Shown one piece after another: positions 21,148 through 33,080 of a stretch of DNA of 64,000 nucleotides. Location: contig JAKSZP010009286.1 of assembly GCA_022478985.1 (NCBI GenBank), positions 147,627 to 211,626 on the forward strand, in the 5' to 3' direction. A program made the translations under genes and the position numbers. Each line of letters begins with the position of its first letter. Within the stretch, counting starts at the first letter, position 1. The notes below the pieces were generated by a model. The model had not been told where the DNA came from, did no database searches, and saw nothing but the letters and a program-made list of their open reading frames with translations. Source of the DNA: Massospora cicadina (lineage: Eukaryota; Entomophthoromycota; Entomophthoromycetes; Entomophthorales; Entomophthoraceae).

Positions 21148-22460
21148 TCTAGAAGAATTGTTTTGTCCATGGTCCATTACAAGCATACTGGTAAAGCTCT
21201 CCGGGTGATTGTGGTATACGCACCACCCAACCTCCAACAAAACTGCCAATTCTAGCAAATCCTCTCAGAAGTGCAAACTGAAGATACAACAGGTATCACA
21301 GGTGGCCTATACTGTTGGATGAATGAAAGCAGGAATACGTTCCTTACCTGCAGGCATCTTTATAATATGGTTTATAATATGATTGCATACCTGGTGGCAT
21401 CAGGGATGTGCCTTATGATTGGTGAAGAGGATGATGTCCCCATTAATCTTAAGATATGTGAGTATAATACCCACGATTAGTCATTACGCGGTTCCTGGCT
21501 GTATTATATTTTAGTCTCATCTGACCTCAGAGCGTTTACTTCAAACAGGAGATCTCTACTATTCCAGAAAGTGACCATATGACATTCCAGGTGGCCATCG
21601 ATTTAGGCAACATCCAACTGTGGCAGGAGTGGAAGATCTCTCCTTCAACATTGAGGGACTTCAACTGGCGCCAAACTGCTGGAAGTGGTTTGATTGGGTG
21701 GTAGAGCACCCAAATCAGCAGCCTGCACATGATCCCCTCACCCAATGGATTAACATTTAGGATAAGCTCATGAATGATAGTGCCAAGTATGATAAAACCA
21801 AGACCTATAAGCGTACAGCTTCTGCACACCAGATGAAGGAGGCTCTGGCGCGACTGAAGTATGGGCGTCAGGACATTAAGGCATGGTGGTGTGAGTATTG
21901 GACAACCCATAAACAGTAACAAGCGCTCCTTTGCAAACAGGACACTGAATGCTAGCAGAATGCAACCTTCCGTCACCAAAGCCTTCTGGGAACAATAACT
22001 AAGAAGAACCTGACCAGTCTCAAATAAATCTGGACCTGGACAAGCTCCTCAGGGTAGAAAGTCCTGATGGCGTTATTTCTAGTGATCCTGTCGCTATCAA
22101 GCATGAAGTGAAGAGGTACTATGGCGATCTCTTCCTCATGGGTGAACTTAAAATAATGGTTATGGAAACCCTTCTGGACATGGCTAAGCCAGTGCTCCAA
22201 GGGTGCTTACCAGTTGACAAGCACGAGCTGTTGGCTGAAATAAACAGAGGCGGATGTGAGCTGAGCTCTTAAAATATGCACCAAAAGGTAAGGCATCCGC
22301 CCTTAAAACATGTGGGTTGAGATGCTGAATGCACTCTGCAAATGAGTAGCACCAGAACTGGCCCAATTGTTTAATCATTGATTGACGCATAAGTGTCAAA
22401 TCCGAGGTGGCCATGAGACTCAAAAATAGTGCTTTTGTAAAGTTAGGTCCTCAGTGGCTT
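21148..22460 (+). pseudogene. LINE-3 endonuclease remainder and endonuclease-RT linker
   Basis: A frame from about 21150 (MVHYKHTGKALRVIVVYAPP) carries the central strand of APE-type LINE endonucleases, where Tyr-Ala-Pro is typical. A GGLYCWMNE block at about 21300 stands where Gly-Asp-Phe-Asn is expected and is degraded. At 21640-21910 a charged linker (DKLMNDSAKYDKTKTYKRTA, ALARLKYGRQDIKAWW) resembles the linker before RT in LINE-1. Frames are broken repeatedly. Confidence 0.6.
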
Positions 22461-24710
22461 CTTTGAAACTGGCACCTGATTGCACTTTCAAACGCTGATT
22501 ATAAGCTCCTTACATACTAATATCAAACTGCCTGATGTGTACTACCTTATGGACTATCCATACATCTCAAAATGGTTTCATCAAGGGGCGCAATATCTTG
22601 GTTAGTATAAGCTCAGTCCAAAATGTTCTGCAGGACATGCGTGGGGAGGAGAATGGCCATCTAATGTTTTTGGACACGGAGAAGGCTTATGATTGGGTAG
22701 CATTCATTCCTATGGGCAGTAATGGATGTCTTTGGGATCCCACCCACTTTTATCACCTGATTCACATGCTGTAAACATGCCTTATGACTAGTATTATTGT
22801 ACCTGATGGTTTAATGAATCCTATTATAATTGGACAGGGTTTCCACCAAGGCGATCCATGCACCCAATTTAATTTTGCATCAAATATCATGTTAGCCATA
22901 GTGGAAGAACAGTTGAAGGGCATAAGTAACCCAGTAAGGCCCCATTTTGGATGAAAGCATTGAAGATGACACAGCGGTGGGGATCAGCTATGAGAATGAC
23001 CTTCAGGGCGTCAAGCAACTCCTTACCTTATACCAACAGGATTTAAACGCAAAAGTTAATACTGACAAAACTGGAATAATATTGGGCTAGCCTCACTTCT
23101 CTCCGCCATATGGTCTCACTCCCTTGCTCCCACCCAAACATTTGGGTATTTGGTTATTCTTTTTTCTAAATCAGGACCAGCAGTGGAAGTGATGGAACAA
23201 GCAGTTCCTTCCACTATGATGTCCTAAATAGTCTATTGAGAAATTTTCGCTTGAACATAGAGGGGAAGGTGTAAGCGCTTAATGTTTTTATACTTTCAAA
23301 ACTCTGGTATGTGGCCCACATTCTCCCACTGAGTCACTTCTTGATAGGTAAAATCTACTTTCTCCTCTTTATTTTCCTGAGGTTTAAAGCCAGTGCAGCT
23401 CCTAACCAATTAAACATTCTGTTCAAACCCAAGCGAGAGTTGGAAATGGGTTTATTTAACTTTGAAGTTCATGAGCACTGGATCTGGGTATTTTTTTAGA
23501 TGTAACAGTCACGCATGTGCTGCTCAGAGCTCATGCGGGGCATTGACTGGGCCCAAATACAAGGGCTCTCAGACCTTATCAAGTCCCACTCTATGGGTGT
23601 GGATGTTGCTTAAACCATGGCTGCGGTCCTGGAATCACAGCCCTTATTATTAGCGCCTATGTAACTGGGCCATGCAGTTGGATGGCTGGTCAGTCGCAAA
23701 GGTGCTGTGGGAGGAAGTGCAAATACAATGGGATTCTAAAGCCCTAAGTTTTAGTTATATACGGCTACAATGTGTGATGAATGGAATCGGTTTAATAATG
23801 ACTTTGCTGAAAGGGCTATCTGTATCCTGTATAGCAGCACCCCAATTGCCGTTGGAAACGGCCCAAATTTACCCCCAAAACCACTGACTTGTCCCCAAAT
23901 CCTCAACGATTTGGCGGTGGAGAACCATGCACTAACTACAATCTCAAAGGGTTAGTTGTGGTTCTCAACTGCAAATTGGTAACCTCCAACCAGCGCTTGA
24001 CCACATGGCGGATTTTACCATGCAATACAAAAAGGCAAATACTGTGACCTAGGGTATCCTTATAAGGAATTCCCAGTGTGTGCCGATCCTGGAGGCAGAT
24101 ATTTCCAAATGCTATTTCAAGTGCATTGTGTTCAACAGGTATTGGTCTATTATAAAGTTAGTTCTATCAGGTGAGCTGCCATAGCTGGACATACATCCAT
24201 CTTAAAAGATATTCTTTGTGAAGAAGCTTAAGAATCAACCGCTCAGGCTCCAGGATTTCCTTTAACATTATTATAAATAGGTTGTACACTTGGCAATTGT
24301 GTCTAAGCAATTGAGCCATGAGAGACCCCATAACATGTTAATTTTAAGGAATAATTTGAATGTTCTCTGACAAGCTTGAGCATATCTTAAAATTTTCCCA
24401 CTTTGTACCCAGATGTTTTGATGCCTAACAATTGGCTTTTACTCCAGGGTCGCTTGTCAAATGTGACGTGGCATCATCTAGACTGAAGATTTGATGGCGT
24501 GTAAGCCGGCCGTTTCTAGAACTGTGACTAGCAATGGCGATTGCTGACCAGAAAAGGTTAGGGGTGCTACCAGCTAGTGTCATCCAATCCCAGTTTTTTG
24601 TTCCACTGGCTAAAGTCCCATTCCTCCACCCCTCTTGCCTTAAATCATTTTTTTAATTAAATTCAATAAAGGTATGAAGGTTTTTTAGAAGGGTTAACCT
24701 TGCAGGGCAA
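22461..24710 (+). pseudogene. LINE-3 reverse transcriptase and C-terminal region
   Basis: RT blocks: SQNGFIKGRNI and HLMFLDTEKAYDWV (22568-22700), FHQGDPCTQFNFA (about 22842) matching Gly-x-x-Gln-Gly-Asp-Pro, and IEDDTAVGI (22959), where Asp-Asp remains but the preceding Ala is Glu. KHLGIWLFF near 23130 is the strand after RT. Degenerate C-terminal segments run to about 24450. The 3' UTR near 24660-24710 (TAAATTCAATAAA...GGGTTAACC) resembles that of LINE-1; no poly(A) tail is visible. Confidence 0.7.
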
Positions 24711-25065
24711 TTCCTGCTTCCACTCTAGTGCAGGTTTTTCTTGATACAGTTTTGAAACCAGTACTGGCTAGAAAAATCGCAGTGTGATAATATGTTTCAA
24801 GGTCAACCTGCCTTGAATACTGTATAATAAGAACATTGGTAAGAGGGATGGCGAAATGGGAATTTCAACCAAATTAAAAACAGCCAGGATTAAATGCCAT
24901 TAATTGTTTAGCATCACAAATCAGGAATTGTGAGGTCTGTGTTTATAACTCACCAAGAAATGACTATTAAAAGGTTAGAAAATCAGTTTTTGTGCGGGGT
25001 CAACGCCTTCAAGTTTATATTAAGCCCAGAATACTTCTATAAGGAGGTAAACCGTGGGGTGATAA
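24711..25065 (+). other. No gene seen; right half is a dispersed repeat
   Basis: I see no coding signal. From about 24970 the sequence matches 56185-56300 (shared CAACRCCTTCA, CAGAATACTT and ATAAGGAGGTAAACC blocks), so it is a repeat that was already present when ORF1-only copy B inserted. Confidence 0.5.
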
Positions 25066-25081
25066 AAGGTATCATATAGTT

Positions 25082-27035
25082 CTATTAAATGAGGTAAGCC
25101 AACCAAGAGGACTGACATTACCAAACTAAAATTAAAACAAAAATTAACTTTACTAATTGAATCAAAAAAACGCCCAAATGAGCGGATTAAATGAAACACA
25201 CCAACCAAACAACCAGCCAGGTGGGGAGCGAATACTGCTATCTCTCCATGGTGGAAGGGGAGGGGGGATCAGGGGGCTTATCTTTGGCAGCAGCTTCCTC
25301 ATCCCAGAGTAGGTATGTGTTAAGGCAGATAGCAAGGGCTTTGGGGAATTGGCGACATGTGGTTTGATATCTCTTAGATGGTACTTATAAGAAATTGTCA
25401 ACTTTGAAAATGGCAGTGATATATTTGGCTAAAGCTTTTTTGGCTTTAATGCAGGCGTCTGGTAGTTTAACAAACGTGGCAGTAATGGTTCAGCTAATCT
25501 TAGCTTTCTGATTCCGTGCTACAGTTACCACGTTCTGGATAGTGTCATTGACAATTTTGTGCAATTGATTAATATCAATCCTACTTTTTTTAGTAAGATT
25601 TACGGGGATAACAGGAGGTAGAATTCCTCCTGTGAGTATCGCCACTAATTTGGTGGCAGCTTTGCGAAGGAGATGACAATCTGATTTGGCAGCTGCTTCT
25701 ACTGCAAGCTGGTGGTTGCTGTAGAATGATTCAGCATTTGGCTGTGGGGCATATAAACAAGGGGGGAATTCTTCATCCCATTCTACACTAAAGAACTGGT
25801 TGACTTGCAGAGATGGCTCTTCAATGTAATTACCTGATTTTTTAATTTCATCCAATAACTCCCATGGGTTCTGGTTGAATTGAATTGGGGAATTGGCTTA
25901 TGGTTGAGGATTGGTTGATTCTTTGGAGGATGCACGGGATCAAACTAGGGCCCCATCCTGTGCTTGATTGGGTGGAGCTTTTGTGGCACTTGGGCGAGGA
26001 GGAGGCTGATTGGTGGCTGCAGGTGCAGCTGCAGCAACAGGCTTTGGGGGAGGGGGAGGTAGGATCGTACCCCATGCCAGAACTGGTGCAGGGTGGGTGG
26101 TAGATTGGGGGTCAGCGGGCGAAAAATCCAATCCGTTGGAAGTAACTATGGAGGAGTACTTGCATTTTGAGTGGTCCAACTCAAAACAGGATGGGCAGAT
26201 CGTCTGTAAACCCTCGACGTGGGCCCAAAATGGATGGTCAGGGGCAGGTGGAATGATGAAGTGAGGGGGAATCAAAGCAGCAATTTTACTAAATTCAGGG
26301 CTGATTGTGGCATATGCCCGAGGCCAGCGAGGCGTGTGGCCCCATTTGGGACCACAAATTGCAAGATGGGGTTGGAGCCATAGGCTGCTAAACTGTCCAT
26401 CAGCTCCTGGTGGAGCACCACAGGGGGGAGGTGGGTGGGCAAACCATAAACTGGACCATCAAAGTGGTGTCTTCTGGGAGCCAAGTCTGAATTGTGGGAA
26501 GAGGGGTATTCTGGAATACCAGGGCACAGTTGCCGCAATGGCGGCGTTGGCTTCACAGGTGAAGCCAAGGTCAAAATACCCCTTTATATGGGCGGAAATC
26601 AGTAAAACTGGTGGGAATTATCACCACCTGTGTCATTTCAATAATGGCTTGGTCATGGTATGGGAAGAGTTTCTATAGTTGACCCTTAAGCTGTAGCACA
26701 TGTTGCTCTGGGGGAGCACCATAGGCAGCGAAGTACTACTTGGATATGAGCAAGGTGGGCATCGAGATCCTTGGGAAGCACAAATCATCCCAGGGGTTTG
26801 GTATGACTGTGCGAGCCAGTCTGAGCACGTTTTCCTGCCAGACAGAAAATGGTGAGGGGTTTTTGCCGCTGCCCCATACTGGAGCAGCCATCAGAGAATC
26901 CGAGGGCATTGGAGTGAAACTACAGCGGGTGATTGAAATTACTTTCTTGTTTTCCATATAAGTTGCTCATAAAGTTACACCGATTGTAAAGAGGTTTTAA
27001 TAGCAATCACACTTGTTTAACAGAGTATAAACGCT
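25082..27035 (-). mobile_element. ORF1-only non-LTR element, copy B
   Basis: Flanked by AAGGTATCATATAGTT (25066-25081) and AAGGTATCATACATTT (27036-27051), a 14/16 match taken as a target duplication. The matching repeat at 56280-56400 shows the flanks joined. On the minus strand the 5' core starts near 26994 (CTCTTTACAATC), the ORF follows, and the 3' end (TTTGGTAATGTC ... TTACCTCA) is at 25090-25125. No RT or endonuclease is present. About 40 extra bases lie beyond the 5' core. Confidence 0.75.
25142..26957 (-). pseudogene. ORF1-like zinc-finger protein of copy B
   Basis: Minus-strand frames share one protein: an N-terminal region with QENVLRLARTVIPNPWD, a FPYHDQAIIEM...RPYKGYFDLGFTCEA domain (about 26560-26690), a HLPPVVLHQELMDSLAAYG block, a C-rich CPSCFELDHSKC (CX2CX4HX2C) near 26185, a Pro/Ala-rich hinge, then FNQNPWELLDEIKKSG and a helix-rich C-terminus (HQLAVEAAAKSDCHLLRKAA). 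The ordering domain, paired LPT strands and zinc knuckle parallels LINE-1 ORF1 (GYFIYVGFTEAAL, FSNLPTTVDPESL). Role inferred as RNA binding. The C-terminal half has no counterpart that I recognise. Confidence 0.65.
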
Positions 27036-27051
27036 AAGGTATCATACATTT

Positions 27052-27180
27052 AGACAAGATACTATTAGTGTTATTACAATAAGGAAGACAACCAACAGAG
27101 AGATTGGTCAAACAAAAATTGCTATTAAGGAATTTGGGGAACTATACAAATTTAAGCCAAATAAATGAAAAACTACCATC
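27052..27180 (+). other. Dispersed repeat, right half
   Basis: Continues the repeat interrupted by copy B: the AACCAACAGAGAGATTGGTC and AAACAAAAATTGCTA blocks match 56341-56372. No coding signal. Confidence 0.5.
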
Positions 27181-27529
27181 AAAGGTAGTCCATACCATGA
27201 GCAGGTAGAAACCTGAGACTTAAAATTGAGATGAATATTACCTGTATTATTAATATGCTATCTTAGAAACAAACAAACGATCATTACTGATAAAATGTAA
27301 TGAACTATCCCCATCTACAACATATAGTGTGATTCTTTATGACATTGATGTAATGGCGCAAACCTCTTCACGTGACTTCTTAGAACCAACCTGGGCCTGC
27401 CAGGTCTGCACCTAGCGTAGATCTAAGGTATAAAAGAGATCAGCAAGGGCAGCCAACTAGTTCCTTTGGCTTTTTCACGTCCTCCCTGTTTCTTCAATTT
27501 ACTCCACAATCAGGTCATGAGTCGTGACA
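27181..27529 (-). repeat. 3' LTR of Gypsy-D (left boundary uncertain)
   Basis: On the minus strand a purine tract (CCAGAGGGTAA) at 27530-27540 is followed by TGTCACGACTCATGACC, an LTR start. I cannot place the far end because no partner LTR was recognised; 27181 is a guess. Confidence 0.45.
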
Positions 27530-27540
27530 TTACCCTCTGG

Positions 27541-29103
27541 ATTTTGAGGAACCTTCCTCCTCCAATGAACTCAGCAAGAAAAAGTTTTATAAGCCAGATG
27601 TAACTTCATGGCAACAATGGTTGGATTATTCTTAGGACCAGAAGCCACAGGGAACTTCCTATGGAATGCGTTAATCAAGTCTTAGGCATGGCTGAAATTG
27701 TGAGCTGGAACACAGCTTTTTTCTGCGCATCAAACCCCTTTCTATGTATCAGGTATTCCAGATTTTTATCTAAACGCCTAGAGGCCACAATACTCTCAAC
27801 TTCTCACCCTGGTTACCCATTCATAAAGTATAACTCTGGGTTTACTAGAAGGGGTCCCTCAAATTGGTCAATTTACTCTCATGGAATGTAGAAAAGATGG
27901 GAACTTTGATGGCAAATCCTCCTAGTAAGAAGCATGACCAACCTTTTTTAAATATGTGATAAGGACCTATTCTCTTTGGCCTCAGTTCCCTTCATTTTTT
28001 ATGGGGCTATTCCTGGAATCAAGAATCGCCAGAACTCCTCCTTACACTCTGGCTCAAACCTTCTCTTACCATCAGCTTTCTCCTTATAAGTCTTCATAGA
28101 TGCTTCCAAATTGGTATTTACCTCTTGATTTTCGAAAGGAACTTAAAAAGCCCACCTCATCTTTTACCTTAAATCCACACCTGGGTTCCAGGTTAAATAT
28201 GGATTATAACCATAATTGGCAAAGAAAGGAGAACACCCAATAGATAGATGTTGGGCGTTGTTATAGCTAAATTCTTCTAAAAGCAGGTGGGAAGCCCAAT
28301 CTGAGTAGTCAGAAGCTTTGTAGCACCTTAAGAACAGTCTAAGGCATTAGTTCAATCATTTTGTTGCTCATCAAATTGAGCATGAAAGGCACTTGAATTG
28401 CAAGGGCTTATCTGGTTAGTCTTTCACAACTCTTCCAAAAATAGAGATATGAACTTGGGTCCACAGTCACTAATAATCTCCTGGGGAACCCCAAGAGCTG
28501 AGAAAGCGTGGGAACAAAATGTTTAGCCATCTGGGCCGCCGTAATTGTGGTATGACATGGGATGAAGTGGCTGAACTTGTTGAAAAGTTCCAAAACCACA
28601 TTAATAGCATCATGTCCCTTAGATAAGTGTAACTCCACAATAACATCCATGATAGGGAAGTCCAGGACCCTTATGCTTTCTGGACAGGTACCAATAAGCA
28701 TTAGGGGCTGACGATCTGGTTTCATCCTGTTGCAAACAAGGCACTCCTTTCCATAATGTGAAACCTATGCAGAAATTCCTTCCAGTTGTATGTACAGCAT
28801 TTAGGCTCTATGTTTTCGCCTTCCCAGAATAGTTATGGTTGTTCCGTCATGACGCTCCTTGATTATCTCCTGGCAAAGAGGTCCAGCGGGAACCCATATG
28901 TGTCTCTGGAACCATACCATATCGATTCTTAAATGTTATCCCTTCATAAAGTCTTCCTGGTTCAAGTTTCCCTTCATAAAAATTGTTATGTATTCTAAAG
29001 ACAAAGACTGACAAAAAGACATGTATGAACGTAATATACTCTTCCAGGTTCTCCAAGGAAGTGAGACCAGCAGCAGCAAGGTTTATAGGTTGCTTATTTG
29101 ACA
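27541..29103 (-). pseudogene. Gypsy-D integrase, chromodomain and upstream spacer
   Basis: On the minus strand: spacer ending near 28850, an H2C2 remnant with MKPDRQPL (28725), core blocks VIVELHLSKGHDAINVVLEL and KFSHFIPCHTTITAAQMAKH (28480-28640), a degraded second-Asp block (LVTVDPSSYLY), barrel fragments, and a chromodomain end DLINAFHRKFPVASG near 27620. The core resembles Gypsy-C integrase closely. Frames shift many times. Part of RNase H between this segment and 30425 is missing. Confidence 0.7.
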
Positions 29104-30440
29104 TAATAGTATATTTTTTGATATACGCTGATCAGGGGATGGACATTACCAATAGTCAATGAGCAAAAGAACCAAACAAATGAATGAACAGAACAAAAAA
29201 TAAAGCAAAATTTCCAACCAGATGGGGAGCGGAATACCACTAACCCAACATGACAGAGGTTGAAGAGGGGTTGGGCGTCTCTTCTACAGGAATATTGTTC
29301 ATGACAGAATCATTATGGTTGTAGAAGCGGACAAAAGCAGAGACAGGGCGTTGAGGCATCAGCATGGTGGGGGTGAATGGCTGTGAAAAATGGGTTTTTT
29401 CTTTAAGATCAGCTTGGAAAACAGCTTCAACTAATTCTGCTAGATTGTGTTCAGCTTGTAGGTGGGTATCGGGGATTTAGTCAACTTGGTTATGTTCTGC
29501 TGTGTGATTTTAGCAGATGGGTCAAAATCTGCTAGTTTCACAACATGCATGACATCATTTTTGGAATCATAAAACAATTTGGTCATTTTTCCCTGTGCTA
29601 CTTCAGGGAAATCAGGGGGAAGATGAGTGTGGTCAGCCTTTTATAAAATTGAGCCATAGATTAGGCCACTGCTTTGCGGAGGACTGAGCAATGGGGTGAG
29701 GCCACCACTGGTAAGGCGAGCTGGTAGTCACTTTCTGTAGGGGACGGCATTGGATTTAGGAGTGAATCTTTTGGGGGATAGGGTTTTGTCAAAATCAGAA
29801 TTGTAAAATTTGGCTATTTATAATCCATCATGTTGAGGGGTTCACTGGGTTTCTTATTCGTGATAAAATTATCTGATTCGTCAACCTTAGCCCATAGGTC
29901 CCAAGGATTCTAGTCACAAGAATAGTGGATGTAGAATTGTGGTGGGTAGTAGTTAAATGGGTTTCTTGGGCGAAAATGGTGGTCTAAGCCTGACTCTGAT
30001 TGGCAGAGTTGAATTTGGGTGGTTTAATGTGGGTGGACGATTTGGTGGGGGCTGATTTATCATTCTGGCCCATTGAGTAAGAATGTTGGGTAATTGACAT
30101 AATCTTAAAATGAAGAATTACCAATTGCATGTTAGGGAGCTCCACATCTTTGGGGTCAGTATCCAATATTGCATTTTGACTTATGGCATCGCCAACCCAT
30201 TCTCCTTGCCTTTTGTAAACTCATAAGAAAACACAAATTTTGCAAGGTTCTCATACCACTGAGCTTGGCGTGGAGTCAGGACATGATGGGCGTGGTATAA
30301 AAACAATGCGCAATGATCTATATGAACATATAATGCTGTGAAGAGCTATGTAAATGATGGCGCTAATAAGGTAATGATCTCACTACTACCAGTAATATCT
30401 TAAATAGAATGTATAGTTTAACTCTAATAGTAACTTTTTT
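29104..30440 (-). mobile_element. ORF1-only element, copy D, 5'-truncated
   Basis: Minus-strand sequence from about 30230 to 29125 matches the C-terminal half of the copy B protein (NPWDLWAKVDESDNF, a YQLALPVVA region, then an APHLVG end) and ends with the family 3' tail (TTGGTAATGTCCATCCCCTG, about 29130-29150). The 5' half is absent. TAATAGTATATTTTTT (29104-29119) and TAATAGTAACTTTTTT (30425-30440) could be a 14/16 duplication, but Gypsy-D coding sequence is missing across the junction, so a deletion accompanied or followed the insertion. Confidence 0.55.
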
Positions 30441-31400
30441 CAGGAGAAATATTTGATGGATGTTACACTGCATCTTTGTACACTTGCAATAGAGCTGCAG
30501 CAATAGTTAAATTGGAGATATCACTGAACCCTATAAGCTACTTGCTTGAGTCCACACGGTGAAGTACAGGGGTAGAAAGCAGCGTTCACTTCACAGCTTT
30601 AAATGCATCTTTCAAAGTGGATGACCACTGAAGGGATTTAGCACCACTGATCTTATACAATGGTGTATCAACCTCTGACAAACTAGGTGTAAACTTATTA
30701 AGATAGTGTATGTTCCAAAAAAACTACATAAAAACTTTTACTGAGGTAGGCGTGAGCCAATTGTAAATAGCTTTCTCCTTGTCTGGAATTATCATATGAC
30801 CCTGGTTAAACACAATTTTACCAGGGAAGGTGACCTAGACTTAATAATTCACATTTTCTGAGCTTCAGCATCAGCCTAGCCGCTCCTAAATGCTCTATTA
30901 CTTGCTGCAAATGAACCTCATGAGATGCTTGATCAGGGTAAATAACAGTATGTCTTACATTAGGTTACAGCGCATACACCCAACTCTTTCAATGCTGCAT
31001 CAATATGACGTTAAAAAGGTGCATTTTTTAGCCCAAAAGGCATAACTGGAAATGGAAAATCCCCTTTTTGGTAAAAGAATACAGTGAGCCATTCCTGAAC
31101 CTTTCTGATGCAAATCTGGTTAAAAGCGTTCAAACAATCCAATTTGGAGAAAACTTTAGCTTTATATACAAAAAATTTGTGCCTCCACCAAAATAGGATG
31201 TAGATCAGGTATGGTGACATTATTCAGGATATTATAATCTACATAAGGTTGTAGATTACCATCTGCTTTTTCCACAACAATAAGTTGTGACCATACAGGA
31301 GAGCTATGCTGAAATATAATCACTTTTATAGCTTCTCTATAATCCAAACATCTAAAGCTGCCTCTTATCATAAAGTCAAAGGGTATATTGGAGAATAAAT
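30441..31400 (-). pseudogene. Gypsy-D reverse transcriptase and RNase H
   Basis: Minus-strand blocks in order from 31400: DYREAIKVIIFQHSSPVWSQ and VVEKADGNLQPYVDYNILNN (31371-31210), VTIPDLHPI, a MPFGLKNAPF block (about 31040-31011), then degraded connection sequence, an LYKISGAKSLQWS block (about 30660), and an RNase H stretch DISNLTIAAALLQ near 30510, where the TDAS Asp is kept. The same lineage as Gypsy-C by the MPFGLKNAP motif. Confidence 0.75.
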
Positions 31401-32181
31401 GTGAACAAGGTCAACTGTGAGTTTAAAATCTCAGTCAAATTTGGAATGATCTAGTAAGACACTTTACAAGCCACATCAAATAACTATCTATCCCTTCCAG
31501 ATAAGAAGACAAGGCACTTCTGAAGTTGGCTTCAGCAGTGTTGCATGACTGAGTTTGTTACATTTTTCCATTGAAAATTTTCTTTGATGGATGACTTCAG
31601 ACAAGAGGATCACAAATACTGCCCACTCTATGAGAACAACTTTCAAATTTTTAAGGTTGACTAAAAATTAACCCAGTTAAAAACCATTAATTTGGGCAAT
31701 TATTATTAAAATAAACCTGGCAATTATTCCTTAATAACCGTGCTCCAAGCTGACATAATCAAAAAATTGTCCTAAGATTGATACTTGAAATTCACTCTGA
31801 AAATCCCATGGTCTTATAACAACTATAAGATTGCCATCATAATATCACAATCAGGTTTCTTTCCTATTGTAAATTTGTATGTCATTTCTCAAAATTGGCA
31901 CAATAGCACTTGCACATGGACAGCCCAGATGGGAATTATAATTGCTATTAAAATTCCTGATGTCATCCAAATTAGGGGTACATCATTTACCTTAAATAGA
32001 TGCCAAATTTCTCAGAAGTCATATTAAGTCAGCTGTATGACAAAAATTAAATTAGGCTGACATGACAATATTGCACATTTGAGTTGCAATTTTAGCACTT
32101 GGAAACCTTCATAATTTTGAAAGTATTTTGCCACCAATACTCTTAGTAAATGGTCATGGTTGTATCAGTTCTTGGGCCAAA
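31401..32181 (+). other. No feature resolved; likely decayed Gypsy-D 5' region
   Basis: By position this should hold the Gypsy-D protease, gag and 5' LTR, but I see only short AT-rich frames with no motif. I could not find a copy of the 27.2-27.5 kb LTR here. Confidence 0.3.
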
Positions 32182-32197
32182 CTGAGGTGAAAAAATA

Positions 32198-32247
32198 GCT
32201 TTTTTAGCACTAGGTGGTCCCAACTTAAAGGGAGGATACACTGATCT
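32198..32247 (-). mobile_element. 50-bp 5'-truncated LINE-1-type 3' end
   Basis: On the minus strand it ends GGGACCACCTAGTGCT followed by A's, matching the LINE-1 3' end (GAGACCATCTAGTACT-A). It is flanked by CTGAGGTGAAAAAATA (32182-32197) and CTGAGGTAAAAATAAT (32248-32263), a target duplication with a one-base indel. Confidence 0.65.
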
Positions 32248-32263
32248 CTGAGGTAAAAATAAT

Positions 32264-32459
32264 ATCAGAAGAAAGTTACTTGCTCAAAGTATGGCCAGTA
32301 GATGCCCTAGAGGCATGGATACCAGCGCCTGACCAAGTAAAATATTACCAAATACTATATTTTAAATATAAGATATTTTCTTAATTTTATTTTGTTTTAT
32401 CAAAGTTTTCCTATCAAGAGTGTCAACAAGCTTTTAGGACAGAAATCATCAGCTTGTAT
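32264..32459 (+). other. Unassigned AT-rich spacer
   Basis: No coding signal or repeat recognised between the truncated LINE end and ORF1-only copy A. Confidence 0.4.
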
Positions 32460-33080
32460 TGTTGCCTGCGTTTGTTTTTTTCTTTAATTGAGGTAAGCCA
32501 ACCAGGGGACAGACATTACCAAACTAGAACTAAAAATATAATAAACTAAAATATTGATTCAAATGAAAACCCCAAAATGGACAGATTTATTGAATTGTAC
32601 ATAACAAAATATCCAACCAGGTGGGCAGCGAATACTGCTATCCCTCCATGGTGGATGAGGAGGGGGGATCGGGGGCTCATCTTTGGCCACATCCATCTCA
32701 TTCCAGAGTAGGGTGCGTGTTAAGGCAGATAGTAAGGGTGTGGGGGCATCGGCGGTATGGGGTTTGATATCCTTGATGACTGGAACTTCCAAATAGTTGC
32801 CAGCCATCATTATACCAGCGATGTATTTGCCCAAAGCGTCTTCAGCTTTGAGGTGGACATCTGGGAATTTAACAAACGTGGCAATGTTGGTTCAGGTTAT
32901 TTTTGCTTTCAGATTCTGTGCTACTGTTACCACGTTCTGGATTGCTTCAGTGAAGTTTTTGTGTAAAGTTTTCATGTTGATCTTAAAACTTTTCTCTCTT
33001 GTTGCAATCACTTTTGCAACTTATTCAATTCAAGTCTTAATCTAGTTTGATAATCTCACAGAGGAGATTAGTCTGCGCCC

